Source: Stereum hirsutum FP-91666 SS1
Lineage: Eukaryota; Basidiomycota; Agaricomycetes; Russulales; Stereaceae
Reading direction: 5' to 3'
Assembly (NCBI RefSeq): GCF_000264905.1
Contig: NW_006763145.1
Coordinates: forward strand, 397,505 to 461,504
Length of the DNA: 64,000 bases
In this document: positions 1 through 9,598 of the stretch, piece by piece
How the letters are laid out: every line of letters begins with the position of its first letter
Numbering within the stretch: position 1 is the first letter of the stretch
Program-made: the position numbers and the translations under genes
Notes under the pieces: generated by a model
Told to the model about the DNA's origin: nothing
Databases searched by the model: none
Seen by the model: only the letters and a program-made list of their open reading frames with translations

Positions 1-460
1 CAGAGGAACGATAGGCTAAGTAATCGGCTACGAGTTCGTTCCGTGTCAAATCACTTTTCTTGGCTACAAAATTGACTGCAAAGTGCAGTCTGATGCTCTT
101 ACTTCTTTGACGCTAAGAAGTGTGTCACTTATATGCTATGGCCTCGGCCCTTCTGGTTGCTCTCAATCTCTCACACTCGACACGCCTAAAACGCATGTAT
201 GCCATCACCAAGCCGCCACAAGAATTCTGTCTCGGTACATAAGCTATTCACTATTCAGCTCGAGCAGACGTCTGTTTGTCTCCTCCTTTCCGATTCATTT
301 CCCGGAGGAATGGTATGCACGTCCTGTGTTTGTACTTCGTTACTTTCATTTTCTTACTCATCGCACATATCTCAAACTCTAATAGCTCTCAGGCTCAAGC
401 GAGTCAGACTTCGAAGATATTGCATCCACTATTTCATCAGTAGTATCCGTGGATATAGCT
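1..460. other. Intergenic, no gene seen
   Basis: No frame here has homology I recognise, and the open stretches are short and overlapping. It probably holds upstream sequence of the BTB gene that begins at 461. Confidence 0.4.
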
Positions 461-1605
461 ATGCCTACGCAGCCGACCGATCTCACCCTCACGAGCCTCA
501 CCCTCTCTCCGGGTCCAGGAGATGACGATTCTAAGGTCTCTACGGCCGAGTATCCTCAGCATGACAAGTTTTGGTTCGATGCGCGAAGTGTGACGTTCGT
601 GGTATGCCAATCTCTCGTTTCCTGTATCGTAGACTGTCCCGTTTATGCCCTCTCTGATCGTCAATCTCTATGTCAGGTCGAAGGAACAGCCTATTGCCTC
701 CACCGCTATTTGTTCGATCTTCATTCTCCGACATTCTCCAAGACATTCCTCGCAGGTCGCTCCGACTCTACCGAGCCCATTCCCTTGGAAGGCGTCGAGA
801 AAGACCAGTTCGATGCTTTCCTCAGCGTCTTGTATCGCACGTTCGTCCCTTTGAGTTACAAATCCGACTTGCACTGTATCTGACATCATTTTTCCCTTGC
901 GATGCGTCCTCAGCTCCTACACCTCCACCCCGAAGCATAGCGCTACGGCTTGGGCCGCTGTCCTCCATCTCGCCACCCTCTGGGATTTCCCATCCATTCG
1001 CGAGCTCGCGATCGAGTGCTTCACTCCGTCGGCCTCCGACGTCGACAAGGTCGTTCTCGGTCACCGCTATGGCCATGAAGAATGGCTCCTTCCAGGATAT
1101 ACTGGTTTGTGTGGACGGAAGGAACCTCTTACGCGTGAGGAGGGCGCGAAGCTTGGGGTCGATGATGTCGTGGCCATTACTCAAGTCAGAGAGAAAATTC
1201 AATCAGATCTTCTCGCCCTCAAAACGCAGGTCATCAAGATGACACAGACCATCATGTGCGCATGTCGCAATTCATACGATTACGAATTTGACAGCACACA
1301 GACATCTGTAAGCTGCAAGTGCTGCTCGCAAGACCTTGCCCTACCTGCCATTACATCCCCAACCTCTCTTCCCGCAGAGACCGTCACCTCGACGGCACAG
1401 GCTTTAATTCCTTGCCTGCAGTACGTACTTTCATTGTTTTATTTGTCCGTGAACTTACGACTAAGAACTAATCGAAATCAAGGAGCAAAATCAAGGAGAA
1501 AGGCAGGCCCGGGAAGACCAGGCAGTTGCCCAGGGTAAATGGCACTTCGAGCTGAAGGGTGAGCGGTTTGGTCTGAAGTGGCGAGGTTTGCCTGCAGGAA
1601 TATGA
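461..1605 (+). CDS. BTB/POZ domain protein
   Basis: Spliced model: 461-601, 677-840, 914-1424 and 1483-1605, about 312 aa; the exon lengths sum to a whole number of codons. The first exon leads into the BTB fold (DARSVTFVVEGTAYCLHRYLF), followed by the dimerisation-helix region (FLSVLYRTSYTSTPKHSATA) and the WAAVLHLATLWDFPSIRELAI segment that many agaricomycete BTB proteins carry after the fold. BTB domains mediate dimerisation and often Cullin-3 binding; no other domain is visible, so the target is unknown. The ATG at 461 is the first in frame. The last junction is uncertain: a stronger donor (GTACGT at 1421) would give a different C-terminus ending at 1555, about 294 aa. Family call is confident, exact C-terminus is not. 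Confidence 0.82.
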
Positions 1606-1939
1606 GACGGAGAGGCGCGTCGAAATTACGAGCGAGATGACATTCCCATATCACATGTACACAGCGCAGTGCGGCTACATATACTTATCCTTAGCGCACT
1701 ACTTTATGCAAATATCTCCCATCTGCAGATGCCTCGAGAGAAGCAAAATACCTGACCTTTACGAGCCACGACTTGTCGCGCCAGTCTAATACCGATATGT
1801 TCCCTAGAGCTTACATACTCGGTGATTCTGCGTAGGCCTGCTCAGCACGATGCACACACCAGGGTGTCGCATCGAACTCGTCAAACGGAGTCTTTCAACT
1901 AGATATTTAGAGGGCATGCATCTGTTTTTTTTTGTGTGA
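1606..1939. other. Intergenic, no gene seen
   Basis: Contains the 3' flank of the BTB gene. Short open frames on both strands show no recognisable motif. Confidence 0.4.
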
Positions 1940-2460
1940 CGCTTCGTGGACCGCGTTATGATGCGGAAGTCGAGGCTGGAGTTGTTCCTGCAGAATCGCG
2001 CGCATCGCAAGGAATCAGCGAGACAGGACAAAATTTGACCTCAAGCGGAGGAAAGAAGGGTGATGCACCCGTGATAGGTATCATTTCTGAGACTGGATCG
2101 TCTATAACCGACGCTGTCAATAAAGAACGAAGAAAGGACCAAGAGTCAGACCATCTCGAGATACAAGTCCGGATCGACACGCAGCTTGACTGGCTCTGAA
2201 CGCACGAAGACCGGGGACATCGGCCATCCATCACGACCTAAAAGCACAAAGGCCTGCGCACGACGCACGGATAGGAACTCGCATCGTCCACTTCGCAAGC
2301 GAACTGCAGAGCTCCCGAAAGAATATATGTATGCCGAGATTCAAGACTCATGAGCTACTGAGAAGCAGCTCGTCGGGCTGCCGGGTCGAGGTGGCCTAGT
2401 ATAGAAACGGAGGCGTTGAGTGAGGATGACGCGGCATATGCATGATGGTGATCGACACAG

Positions 2461-2690
2461 GTCCTCCTACTACAAAATGAGAAGCCCATTGAGTCGATGA
2501 AGCGTGATGTTTTGGAATGCACGGATCCGTGCTGTGTACTGTGTACTGTGCGCATGATGGACAGATGCTGGATCCTGGCGGTGAATAGGGACAGAGTCCT
2601 CCTAGGTGACAAGCCCGTCGAGTCTATGAAGCGTGATATGTTGGAATGTACGGGTTTTTGCTGTGTACTGCGCGTATGATGAATGAACAG
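2461..2690 (+). repeat. Two-unit tandem repeat, period about 135 bp
   Basis: GTCCTCCTA begins both 2461 and 2596, and each is followed by an aligned stretch containing AAGCCC, GAGTC(G/T)ATGAAGCGTGAT, TTGGAATG and TGCTGTGTACTG. The second unit is shortened after about 2690. Related, more diverged sequence is at 14325-14510 in copy B. Confidence 0.7.
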
Positions 2691-3494
2691 GTCGACGTTG
2701 GTATCGGTTATTAGCATACTATACTGGGAATAAGAGAAAGGGAAAGTAAGCGAGAATGACGCACGAAAATTGCCATACATACAACGTTAACCAGAGTCCA
2801 TGTTGTGATCAGAGATCGTGCGTCCAAAGTGTTGAGTTGGTTTCTTGCCAGCATACGAAGTGTTGGCGAAACAAGGGTTGCATGGACCGTAATCCTCTAT
2901 GCTGAAAATATTCACACAACAAACGTCTTGGAAAGTTCAAGGAGACGCATTCATTCCGCAAATCAAGCTAACTTACGGAAAGACAAAACGAGGCGAAGAG
3001 ATGTTTGTCCCCAAACTACGAGCCCAGCACTCGCCCACGCCGCAACGGAGCACAGGAAACTGACCTCAACTCTATAGAGACGAAACGCACGAGCGTCCTT
3101 TGACCCGCGTACTACGGAACGAAGCACATCGGAAGGACGTGGTTCGTGCGCATGATGTTCCACGACCGTAACAGGTCTCCATACTGAGATTGTACCGACT
3201 GTGAGGAAGGTGGAATGGAGACCTTGACTTGGTCGTGGGGATGGAATGAGAAGTAAAAGCACACGAGAGGTTAACAAGGTGGTTTCAAACAATATCGGAT
3301 TCAGAGTACGTGGACGAGTCGTGGAAGAAAAAAGGCAAGAAGGAAAATGACGGCTCGGCTATATACCCCCGAATTGAATCTCCGCCCGAATTGGGTGCGT
3401 CCTCGTCATTACGCGCTCTTGGCCTGTTCCGTACCAGCGCGATAACCTCTCTCTACTCATTGTCACCCGTATTCTCACCTAATTTTCACCGACG

Positions 3495-3534
3495 ATGGCG
3501 CAGTGGGGACAAGGCCAGGGCCAGGCAGGGTACC
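3495..3534 (+). pseudogene. Truncated 5' end of the intersectin-like gene
   Basis: ATGGCGCAGTGGGGACAAGG and the next 20 bases match the start of the gene at 15314 exactly (MAQWGQGQGQAGY), and then the two sequences part after GGTACC. The copied promoter includes the same CTATATACCCC TATA-like sequence and the same leader. The fragment lacks every domain of the parent and cannot encode a working protein. Confidence 0.85.
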
Positions 3535-5391
3535 CTTTGTCGACGAACCACTTGCACCACGTAGTGACCAGACCATCGCTCCCTGGACAATGAAACGGAC
3601 TCTGAAGATGTGAACACTCTGGCGGTTCGTATTCTGACAGCTTGTACTTGTCGTTCTCGATCCACTCTGGTCTTGGATTTCGCTCATCTGTGGGACTCCA
3701 TTATTTCGGCATAGACCAGTTTTTCATTTGAGGTCGGTGGGACCATCCTGGCAATACCTATTTATAGTTCTTCCTGGGCCTTGTCTGGGTATATCGTGAA
3801 TTCCTCCACTGAGGAGCAACGTTCTTTATCCCCTTCCCCTGTTGCCCACTGACTACCTATCCTCACCCGAAGAGTTTATTCCATGCCATAGGTGACCAAC
3901 ACACCGAGACAATGACTCAGAAAAATTTCCAGCACCCGTGTCTGTCTATGCGCAGTGTGTGTCTCGCTTGGAAGCCATGTTGAATTCGCTCCTCATTTCG
4001 AACGATTCCTTTGACTTGGGCTTCTATGTCCCTGTTTAACCCCATCATCAGGGTAGTCCACGATAACCGTTTAAGCGTGCGTTCAAAGCCGCGTTCAAGA
4101 ACGCAGCGCGGCTTTTGGGCTCAAACGCACGCTTAAACGTCGTTTTAAACGCCATCGTGGACTCCCCTATTAATTCTTACCACTTGGGCCTAGTATTGCC
4201 TACCAGTTTCATTCTACACCTCACGCTCTATCGCAAGAACTTCTCGGAATATGATATAACTCGTCTGCGGTAATTTCTTCGCCGTCAGTGCCTTTTCAGG
4301 GTTTGCTAATGTTTTCTCTCGTTCGTCTCTTTCGTCAGAGATTCAATTGCCACTATTCTAGCCTTTCTTCGCGACCACATAGTCTGCAGTATGACGATTA
4401 TGTATTGCGTGACACAATTTTTGATACGCAGCTGAGATCGATCCAGCAATGCACGGATTGAATCCACACTGGCGTTCAGACTTCTCCCTTGTGACGCATT
4501 TGTCGAATCACTGCTGCTACAGCTTCAAATGTTTATCTCGGCGTCAGTGGGTGACTTTCCGTAGGGGGTTTGTGCACGGTTTAGAGACCTAGAACACAGA
4601 AAAGAGGCTCAGATCGATTTTTGTTTGGCTGAGAGCCTTGTATTTGTGCTTCTGTGCGTCAAGGAACACTTCTAGACTGCTACGGAAAGTCACCCAGTTC
4701 TTCCCTTGTGTTCCAAGAAGCACTAGAACCATCTCCAATACATTTGGTATTGTATGGCCAGATCTTTCTACGGCTGTGCTACATTATTGATGCCTCTCGA
4801 TATATCTCGATAGCAACGCAGAGGACGGCCCACATCCATGTTCGTGCCATAAGTGTTTCGCAATAGCTCCCCTCTGCCGCATCTTTCAGAAGCATTCTAT
4901 GAGATGCCTTCGCAAGTCTTGCGGCAGAGAGATCATAGATTGCTCCGGAGTTCTCCACATAGCCCGACTGTTTGGTTTGGTTAGTTGCTATGTTCAGACC
5001 GAAAAGTTATATTAGGGATTCGATCGAGCACTCTCCTCAAAGAAGGACTTTCCAGAATTCTTGTGGCGTACCCTAGTGCTTATGAACGTTTGAACCCTCA
5101 TCCGTAAAGCTGGGTCGACGTTATATATGAACATTGCGAGTAAGTGCGTTATCCTAGAGGAGTTCTGAGTTCATACTGTGCTTGATCAGGCCAGCGAGGG
5201 GGGTGCTCATAGAACAGCGAAGACTCTTATTTTCTCTCGATCACTCTCGTTCTAAAACCGCTGCGTGGTTCACGGCATGCTGCACCAATGTTTCGTCCAT
5301 ATATGAAGGCGAACTGCACACTGCCATAATACTCCAGCTATCCTTACCCTCAAGTTCCAGGCCTACCAGTAACGGTACATATAATGGTGGC
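3535..5391. other. Intergenic, about 1.85 kb
   Basis: Apart from the hairpin at 4051-4168 I see no gene. The open frames (for example 4654-4866) have no recognisable motif and no supporting splice signals. Confidence 0.4.
4051..4168. mobile_element. Fold-back MITE-like hairpin, about 118 bp
   Basis: A long imperfect palindrome. Paired arms from outside in: AGTCCACGAT with ATCGTGGACT (4055-4064 / 4154-4163), GTTTAAGCGTGCGTT with AACGCACGCTTAAAC, and AAGCCGCG with CGCGGCTT near the centre. Ends are GGGTAGTCC and GGACTCCCC. This is the usual architecture of a miniature inverted-repeat element; no clear target duplication can be assigned. Confidence 0.7.
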
Positions 5392-6648
5392 ATGTCATCC
5401 ATTGTTTTTTTATCCCTCTAATCCTCACTGACACCTTTTCAGACAAGAACCATACTCGTATTCGGCTGTACAGGCTCAGGAAATACAACGAGCATAAAGT
5501 ATCAAGGTGGACCCGCTCACGTCAATCCCGGCGCAGAATCGGACACGAGCACCGTTCATATGTACACCCTCGCCAATGGCGACCGTGCAATCGACATGCC
5601 TGGTCTTCACGACACCCGCGGAATCGATGCAACAGACGACAAGCATAGCGATGAGTCTATTTTACGCGCCCTCCTCAATTTCCTCGCTATTCAGAAGATA
5701 GACACCATACATGGGATCAACTGGCATCTTCAGCCTGCGACTCGAGTTGATGGCCACATCAGATGGGAGGCCAAATTTATCGACGGTCTCGTCGGGAGAG
5801 ACGGGTGGAGAAATGTTATCGTCCTCATCGTCGAGAATCTACGTCCACGTCATGAGCCTCCTATCCGAGCAGCTGTCGAACCCTACACCGATTATGACGC
5901 TCTTCCCGTGAGAGGATGTGTCCTTGACGAAGAGACAGGCTCCTCCCCCAGGTCCATCTCAATGTACGAAGATAATCCTGAGCAGAATGTGGTCACTTTA
6001 GCTGGTTTGCGCATCTCACATTCTCCGATCCAAGTACGCACTAGTTGCTGGTGTTTCCTTCGCTTTGAGTCCTTGTGGCTGACCAGTGATGATTGTTCAC
6101 AGATCTGCATTCTTGACGAAGCATGTGTGGTTTGTCACTCCGTAGGTGACCATCGCACATACGGACGATGTCATCCATCCATCGCTTACAAGCACGCCTC
6201 TGAGGTCATACATTATAATCACTCAGGCCGCCTTCTTCCGCACCCTCACGACCCCGATGATCCGGATCCGTGGAGGAACGCCGCACCTTTTATTGGTGCT
6301 CTCTTTGGGCCTCTTGGAATGGCCGTGGGTCACATTGTGGCGACGACTGGACCCGGAGTGCAATGCAAGAGAGGGGGGTGTAGAACGTTCCGCTCGTCTG
6401 ACGTGTGTTATCAGAGTTGGGAAGGGTGTGGGTGTACTCTGGCCAGTGGGGTAATGCACCCTCAGAGAAGAAAGTGCTACAAACAAAATAACAAAGAGAT
6501 CACATGCGGAGGATGCCATCGACGGACGGATACATGTGAGTGCTTAGCATTCTGTCCACGGTGTCAGCGTCTCCAAGCTGATGCGGACTTCTCGAACCAT
6601 GGCTGTGCGAATGCGTCGGTTGAACACGTTCTGCGCAGGAGGGTGTGA
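5392..6648 (+). CDS. P-loop GTPase-like protein with Cys-rich tail; P-loop lysine missing
   Basis: Model 5392-5403, 5443-6033, 6103-6648, 382 aa. Near the N-terminus TRTILVFGCTGSGNTTS aligns with a Walker A/G1 motif of the AIG1/septin-like kind (GxxGxGK[ST]), followed by DMPGLHDTRG, a G3-like DxxG. The invariant P-loop lysine is replaced by asparagine, so nucleotide binding may be lost. The C-terminal third has a hydrophobic Gly-rich stretch (FIGALFGPLGMAVGHIVA) and many cysteines in pairs (CKRGGC, CGGCHRRTDTCEC, CPRCQ) that could bind zinc. The start is the weak point: it needs a 12-base first exon and a 39-base intron. The second intron (GTACGC...TTCACAG) is convincing. It could be a functional pseudo-GTPase or a decaying gene. 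Confidence 0.6.
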
Positions 6649-7365
6649 TGTCGAGTACTTAGGTCAGTCCGTCAATTTCACTGAATTGCTTGATCAGCGA
6701 TAGCTTACCGTTCATCATCATTGATTATGTTTAGGCCCCCCTCCGCCGTTAAATAAGAGACAACCTGATAGATAGTATACAGTCAGTGATTCTTGACGTG
6801 CCTGGTCAGACACTCCTGCTTCTCTTGATAGAGCGTCGTGTATACAACTTTGCCTGTCACTTTGTCACTTTACATATATAATTGGTCACATATACAGTGT
6901 CTGTGATGGTTCATAGTTGCGTTCGAGTATTCTTCGGAGTCCATAATTCAGATGGGTGCTTGCATGTTGACAGAAATCCGAAAACATCGGACAAGGAGGG
7001 CGGGAACTTATCAAGGCGCCATTTGAAGTGTTCTGAGCCGTATTAAGCCTTTTTCAATGTAACAGATTCTTTGAGGTCTCGAGTAAGTTCATGTGTATCA
7101 CCGTTCTTCCGACGCAAATGAGCTCATTTCACCGGGTGCCCGAGAAAACCCTTGAATGAGGCGAGTCATGTGTCCGGGAAGCGGAATCCATCATGCATAC
7201 CTTCATCACTCGTTCGTCTTCTTCTGTCTTCCAAAAAAGTGTATATTGTGACTCTGCATATACAGCCATTTGATCGGAGGGACGAATCTTTCCAATTGCA
7301 AGAGGACGCTTTCGCTCGAGAAAAAAACACATCCGTGTAGAGGAGAACCATTGTCGGCCACACAT
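6649..7365. other. Intergenic
   Basis: Holds the 3' flank of the GTPase-like gene. Overlapping short frames on both strands around 7129-7371 show no motif. Confidence 0.35.
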
Positions 7366-8967
7366 CAGCAAGACCGCACGCGTCTATCAGGTCTAGGAAT
7401 AGAACGCCTAGACCATTCAGACCGTGCCACCTGTCTCTAAGGAACCCGTTGACAGAAATTTGACCAGACCCATGGCTCTTCCGCTAGAGTAGCCATAGAG
7501 CTTTCAAGAGCTCTCCTCAGGTCGTTGACGTTCCTCAGAGCTTGATCGACAATTCACAGTGCTTCACGACGCGAGGTTTTCGAAGCTTCAAATAAATCAA
7601 TGTATTTGGGAGATAGTATACCATGGCAAGAACTACAACTCGGATGTACACGTGTCTCAGCACATATCGCAATACAGTACAATCGCCTTCAGTCCGTGTA
7701 CTCGTCTGTGCTCGCGACGCGTCGCCACATCAATATCAGTACCTCACCTTCGCACTCGCACCCTGACAGCATTAACTAACCCTGCACTATAGCTAGGTAT
7801 GCGCATACACCGCCAAAACCTGGATATTGAACGATCGACCTCAGGAAACCTATACGAAGACTGCCGAAAGGTTATTTTCACAGCTGGGAGACGGAGGACA
7901 TAAGTCAGCGAGCGCATCGAACAGCGAATCACACGGGTATAAAGGAATGGCGGTAAGAAGAACATACCGATAACTTATGAGCCCCGGCCAGGTTCTATGA
8001 TTAATGGATATTTGTAAGTATTATAAGTAGCAGAGCGGAAGAAGAGCTGGGGTTGACCGTGTGCACACACCTTGTAGAGAACCGTCAAGGTAGTTCGCAA
8101 ACGGCTAGGGAGAGGGGGAAGATGGGTGTTAGACGCGTCATGACCCGTCAAAATAGGAACGGTGTAGTGCGCCGGCATTAGCAGGTGGGGGCAGGACGGG
8201 GAAAGTGGGAAGCTGGCGAAGGGATGTTGTTGAAATCTTAGCATACTATCAAGTACGTCCGCCCCGTCCTCGCGGGGTGCCTCTTCACACCGCGGGAGCA
8301 AAGAAGCAAACAAAAATGCGAGAAATGAACCGATTGGACAATGAGCTGTGTTCACTGAGGGGCGTTTCGAGGAGATTGCTCGACGTGTTCACGCAAAGAG
8401 CGAGTCAAGGGCATCATGGAGGGACGGAAAGAAGCGAGATGCAAAAATCACACTGTCCGCCAAGTATCAACAGACCCACGTGCTGTTTAGGGCAGGCATT
8501 TGGGGAGACACGGTTGTCCGTTTCTGACCTGTTCTGTCCAAACGCTCTTGCGTTCTCCCGCATTATCACCTCCATCAAGCATTCACGGTTTATTTTCGCT
8601 GTCAGACTGAGCGGCCCTTCCGTTCGACTTGTCTCTGCCGCAATCATCACTGGGTCCTGTCCAGTCTGTATTTTACTCACATGCACATATTGTCCCGGGT
8701 CTGCCACAGTAGGGAAGAGTGTGAGGAGGTGGTAGTAGCACCACTGCATCCTCATAAAGTACTTCTGCATAAAGAGAAAGAGTTGAGCATCCAACTCGTC
8801 CTCTAACCTGCGAGTCAGATGAATACCGAGCACTACGATGGTCTATCGTACCAGCTCAACCTCTATCGAGTCTGCAAGACCTCGTGAGGTCTAAGCGCGA
8901 AGAGCAATCAGACCATCTAGACCGATTTAGAGCGTGAGAGGGGCGCTAGGGTAATGCGGTCTTGCTG
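7366..8967. mobile_element. Predicted non-autonomous CACTA/Plavaka-like element, 1.6 kb
   Basis: Termini are a 13-bp perfect inverted repeat, CAGCAAGACCGCA, at 7366-7378 and 8955-8967 (reverse complement). Each end is immediately flanked by AT. Both subterminal regions hold several GGTCTAG/CTAGACC-type hexamers (7400-7430; 8885-8930), the kind of short repeated sites CACTA-type elements carry. The length and lack of a transposase suggest an internally deleted element mobilised in trans. The same terminus (one mismatch) occurs alone at 61928. The AT flank and CAG start match the complete Plavaka element at 42098. Confidence 0.55.
8414..8818 (-). CDS. Possible coding fragment inside the predicted element
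   Basis: An open minus-strand frame starts after a good acceptor (TGACTCGCAG) and reads EDELDAQLFLFMQKYF... then AAETSRTEGPLSLTAKINRE and CLMEVIMRENARAFGQ, which looks more protein-like than the frames around it. No homolog is recognised, no start codon or partner exon can be assigned, and it ends at 8414. It may be a captured or decayed host exon. Confidence 0.25.
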   Translation of the reverse strand: MTRRLEDELDAQLFLFMQKYFMRMQWCYYHLLTLFPTVADPGQYVHVSKIQTGQDPVMIAAETSRTEGPLSLTAKINRECLMEVIMRENARAFGQNRSETDNRVSPNACPKQHVGLLILGGQCDFCISLLSVPP

Positions 8968-9598
8968 ATGCACTTCCCGCCGATTATGTTCAATTTTTTT
9001 TTTTTGCTTTCATATCCGTAAGCCTCGCGGAAAACATGAGATACTATTCATAGCACAGAAGGATATTCTCGTCGCTTTCTCTGCCCAAGTTCGTCAGTTT
9101 CAGGCCAACCTTTGCAACTACTCAATACCACTTGTCTACACAGCCGAGAACTGCAGCAATGCTTGAGAGAGAGCACGGCACTGCCAATACTGCTTCCAAT
9201 GCTTTGTCAAGCCCTTTTTAATTGCTTCTTTATCCGTTTCCCATTTAGCATGACAGAAGTAAATTCTGAGACCCAAGCCGGAAATTACTGGTCGCCAGCT
9301 GCTTGCGGTGTATGTACCCGGGCCCCGGTCTTCGTGACAAGCAAGCTCCCTTGTGATTTGTAAACATATGATCGTGCCCAGCTTTTTAAGCCTAAGTGGC
9401 GTGTTACATATGCGTGTATGCATGCTTGAACCACGCCTTCAGCAGCCTATGTACCCTGTCCCTAGGCCTGTCCTCACATACCGCACTTTTGGCCCCGCTC
9501 CCACAGGTCATTGTTGTACCATCCACTCAACCTTGTCCAAGTCTTGTCACCCCTCACACTGCCTTCTTCCCCTTGTCCACCTTCGATTGTACAGTGAT

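Larger units (their letters stand above)
1940..3534 (+). repeat. Segmental duplication, copy A (partner 13800-15353)
   Basis: Collinear, diverged similarity to the region just upstream of the intersectin-like gene. Shared landmarks in the same order: a short peptide-coding-like stretch (APVIGIISETGSS here, APVVGIMSGAGLS in copy B), a GATGAAGCGTGATGTTTTGG/GCTGTGTACTGTGTACTG block, a nearly identical block at about 3000-3240, and the TATA/5'UTR region at 3355-3494. Similarity is strongest toward the 3' end and stops abruptly at about 3534, 40 bases into the copied coding sequence. Part of it (about 3000-3245) also occurs inverted at about 56845-57150. Confidence 0.85.

Noticed and set aside
8205..8735. 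176-codon plus-strand frame
   Set aside because: It overlaps the more protein-like minus-strand frame, shows no motif, and lies within the predicted transposon.
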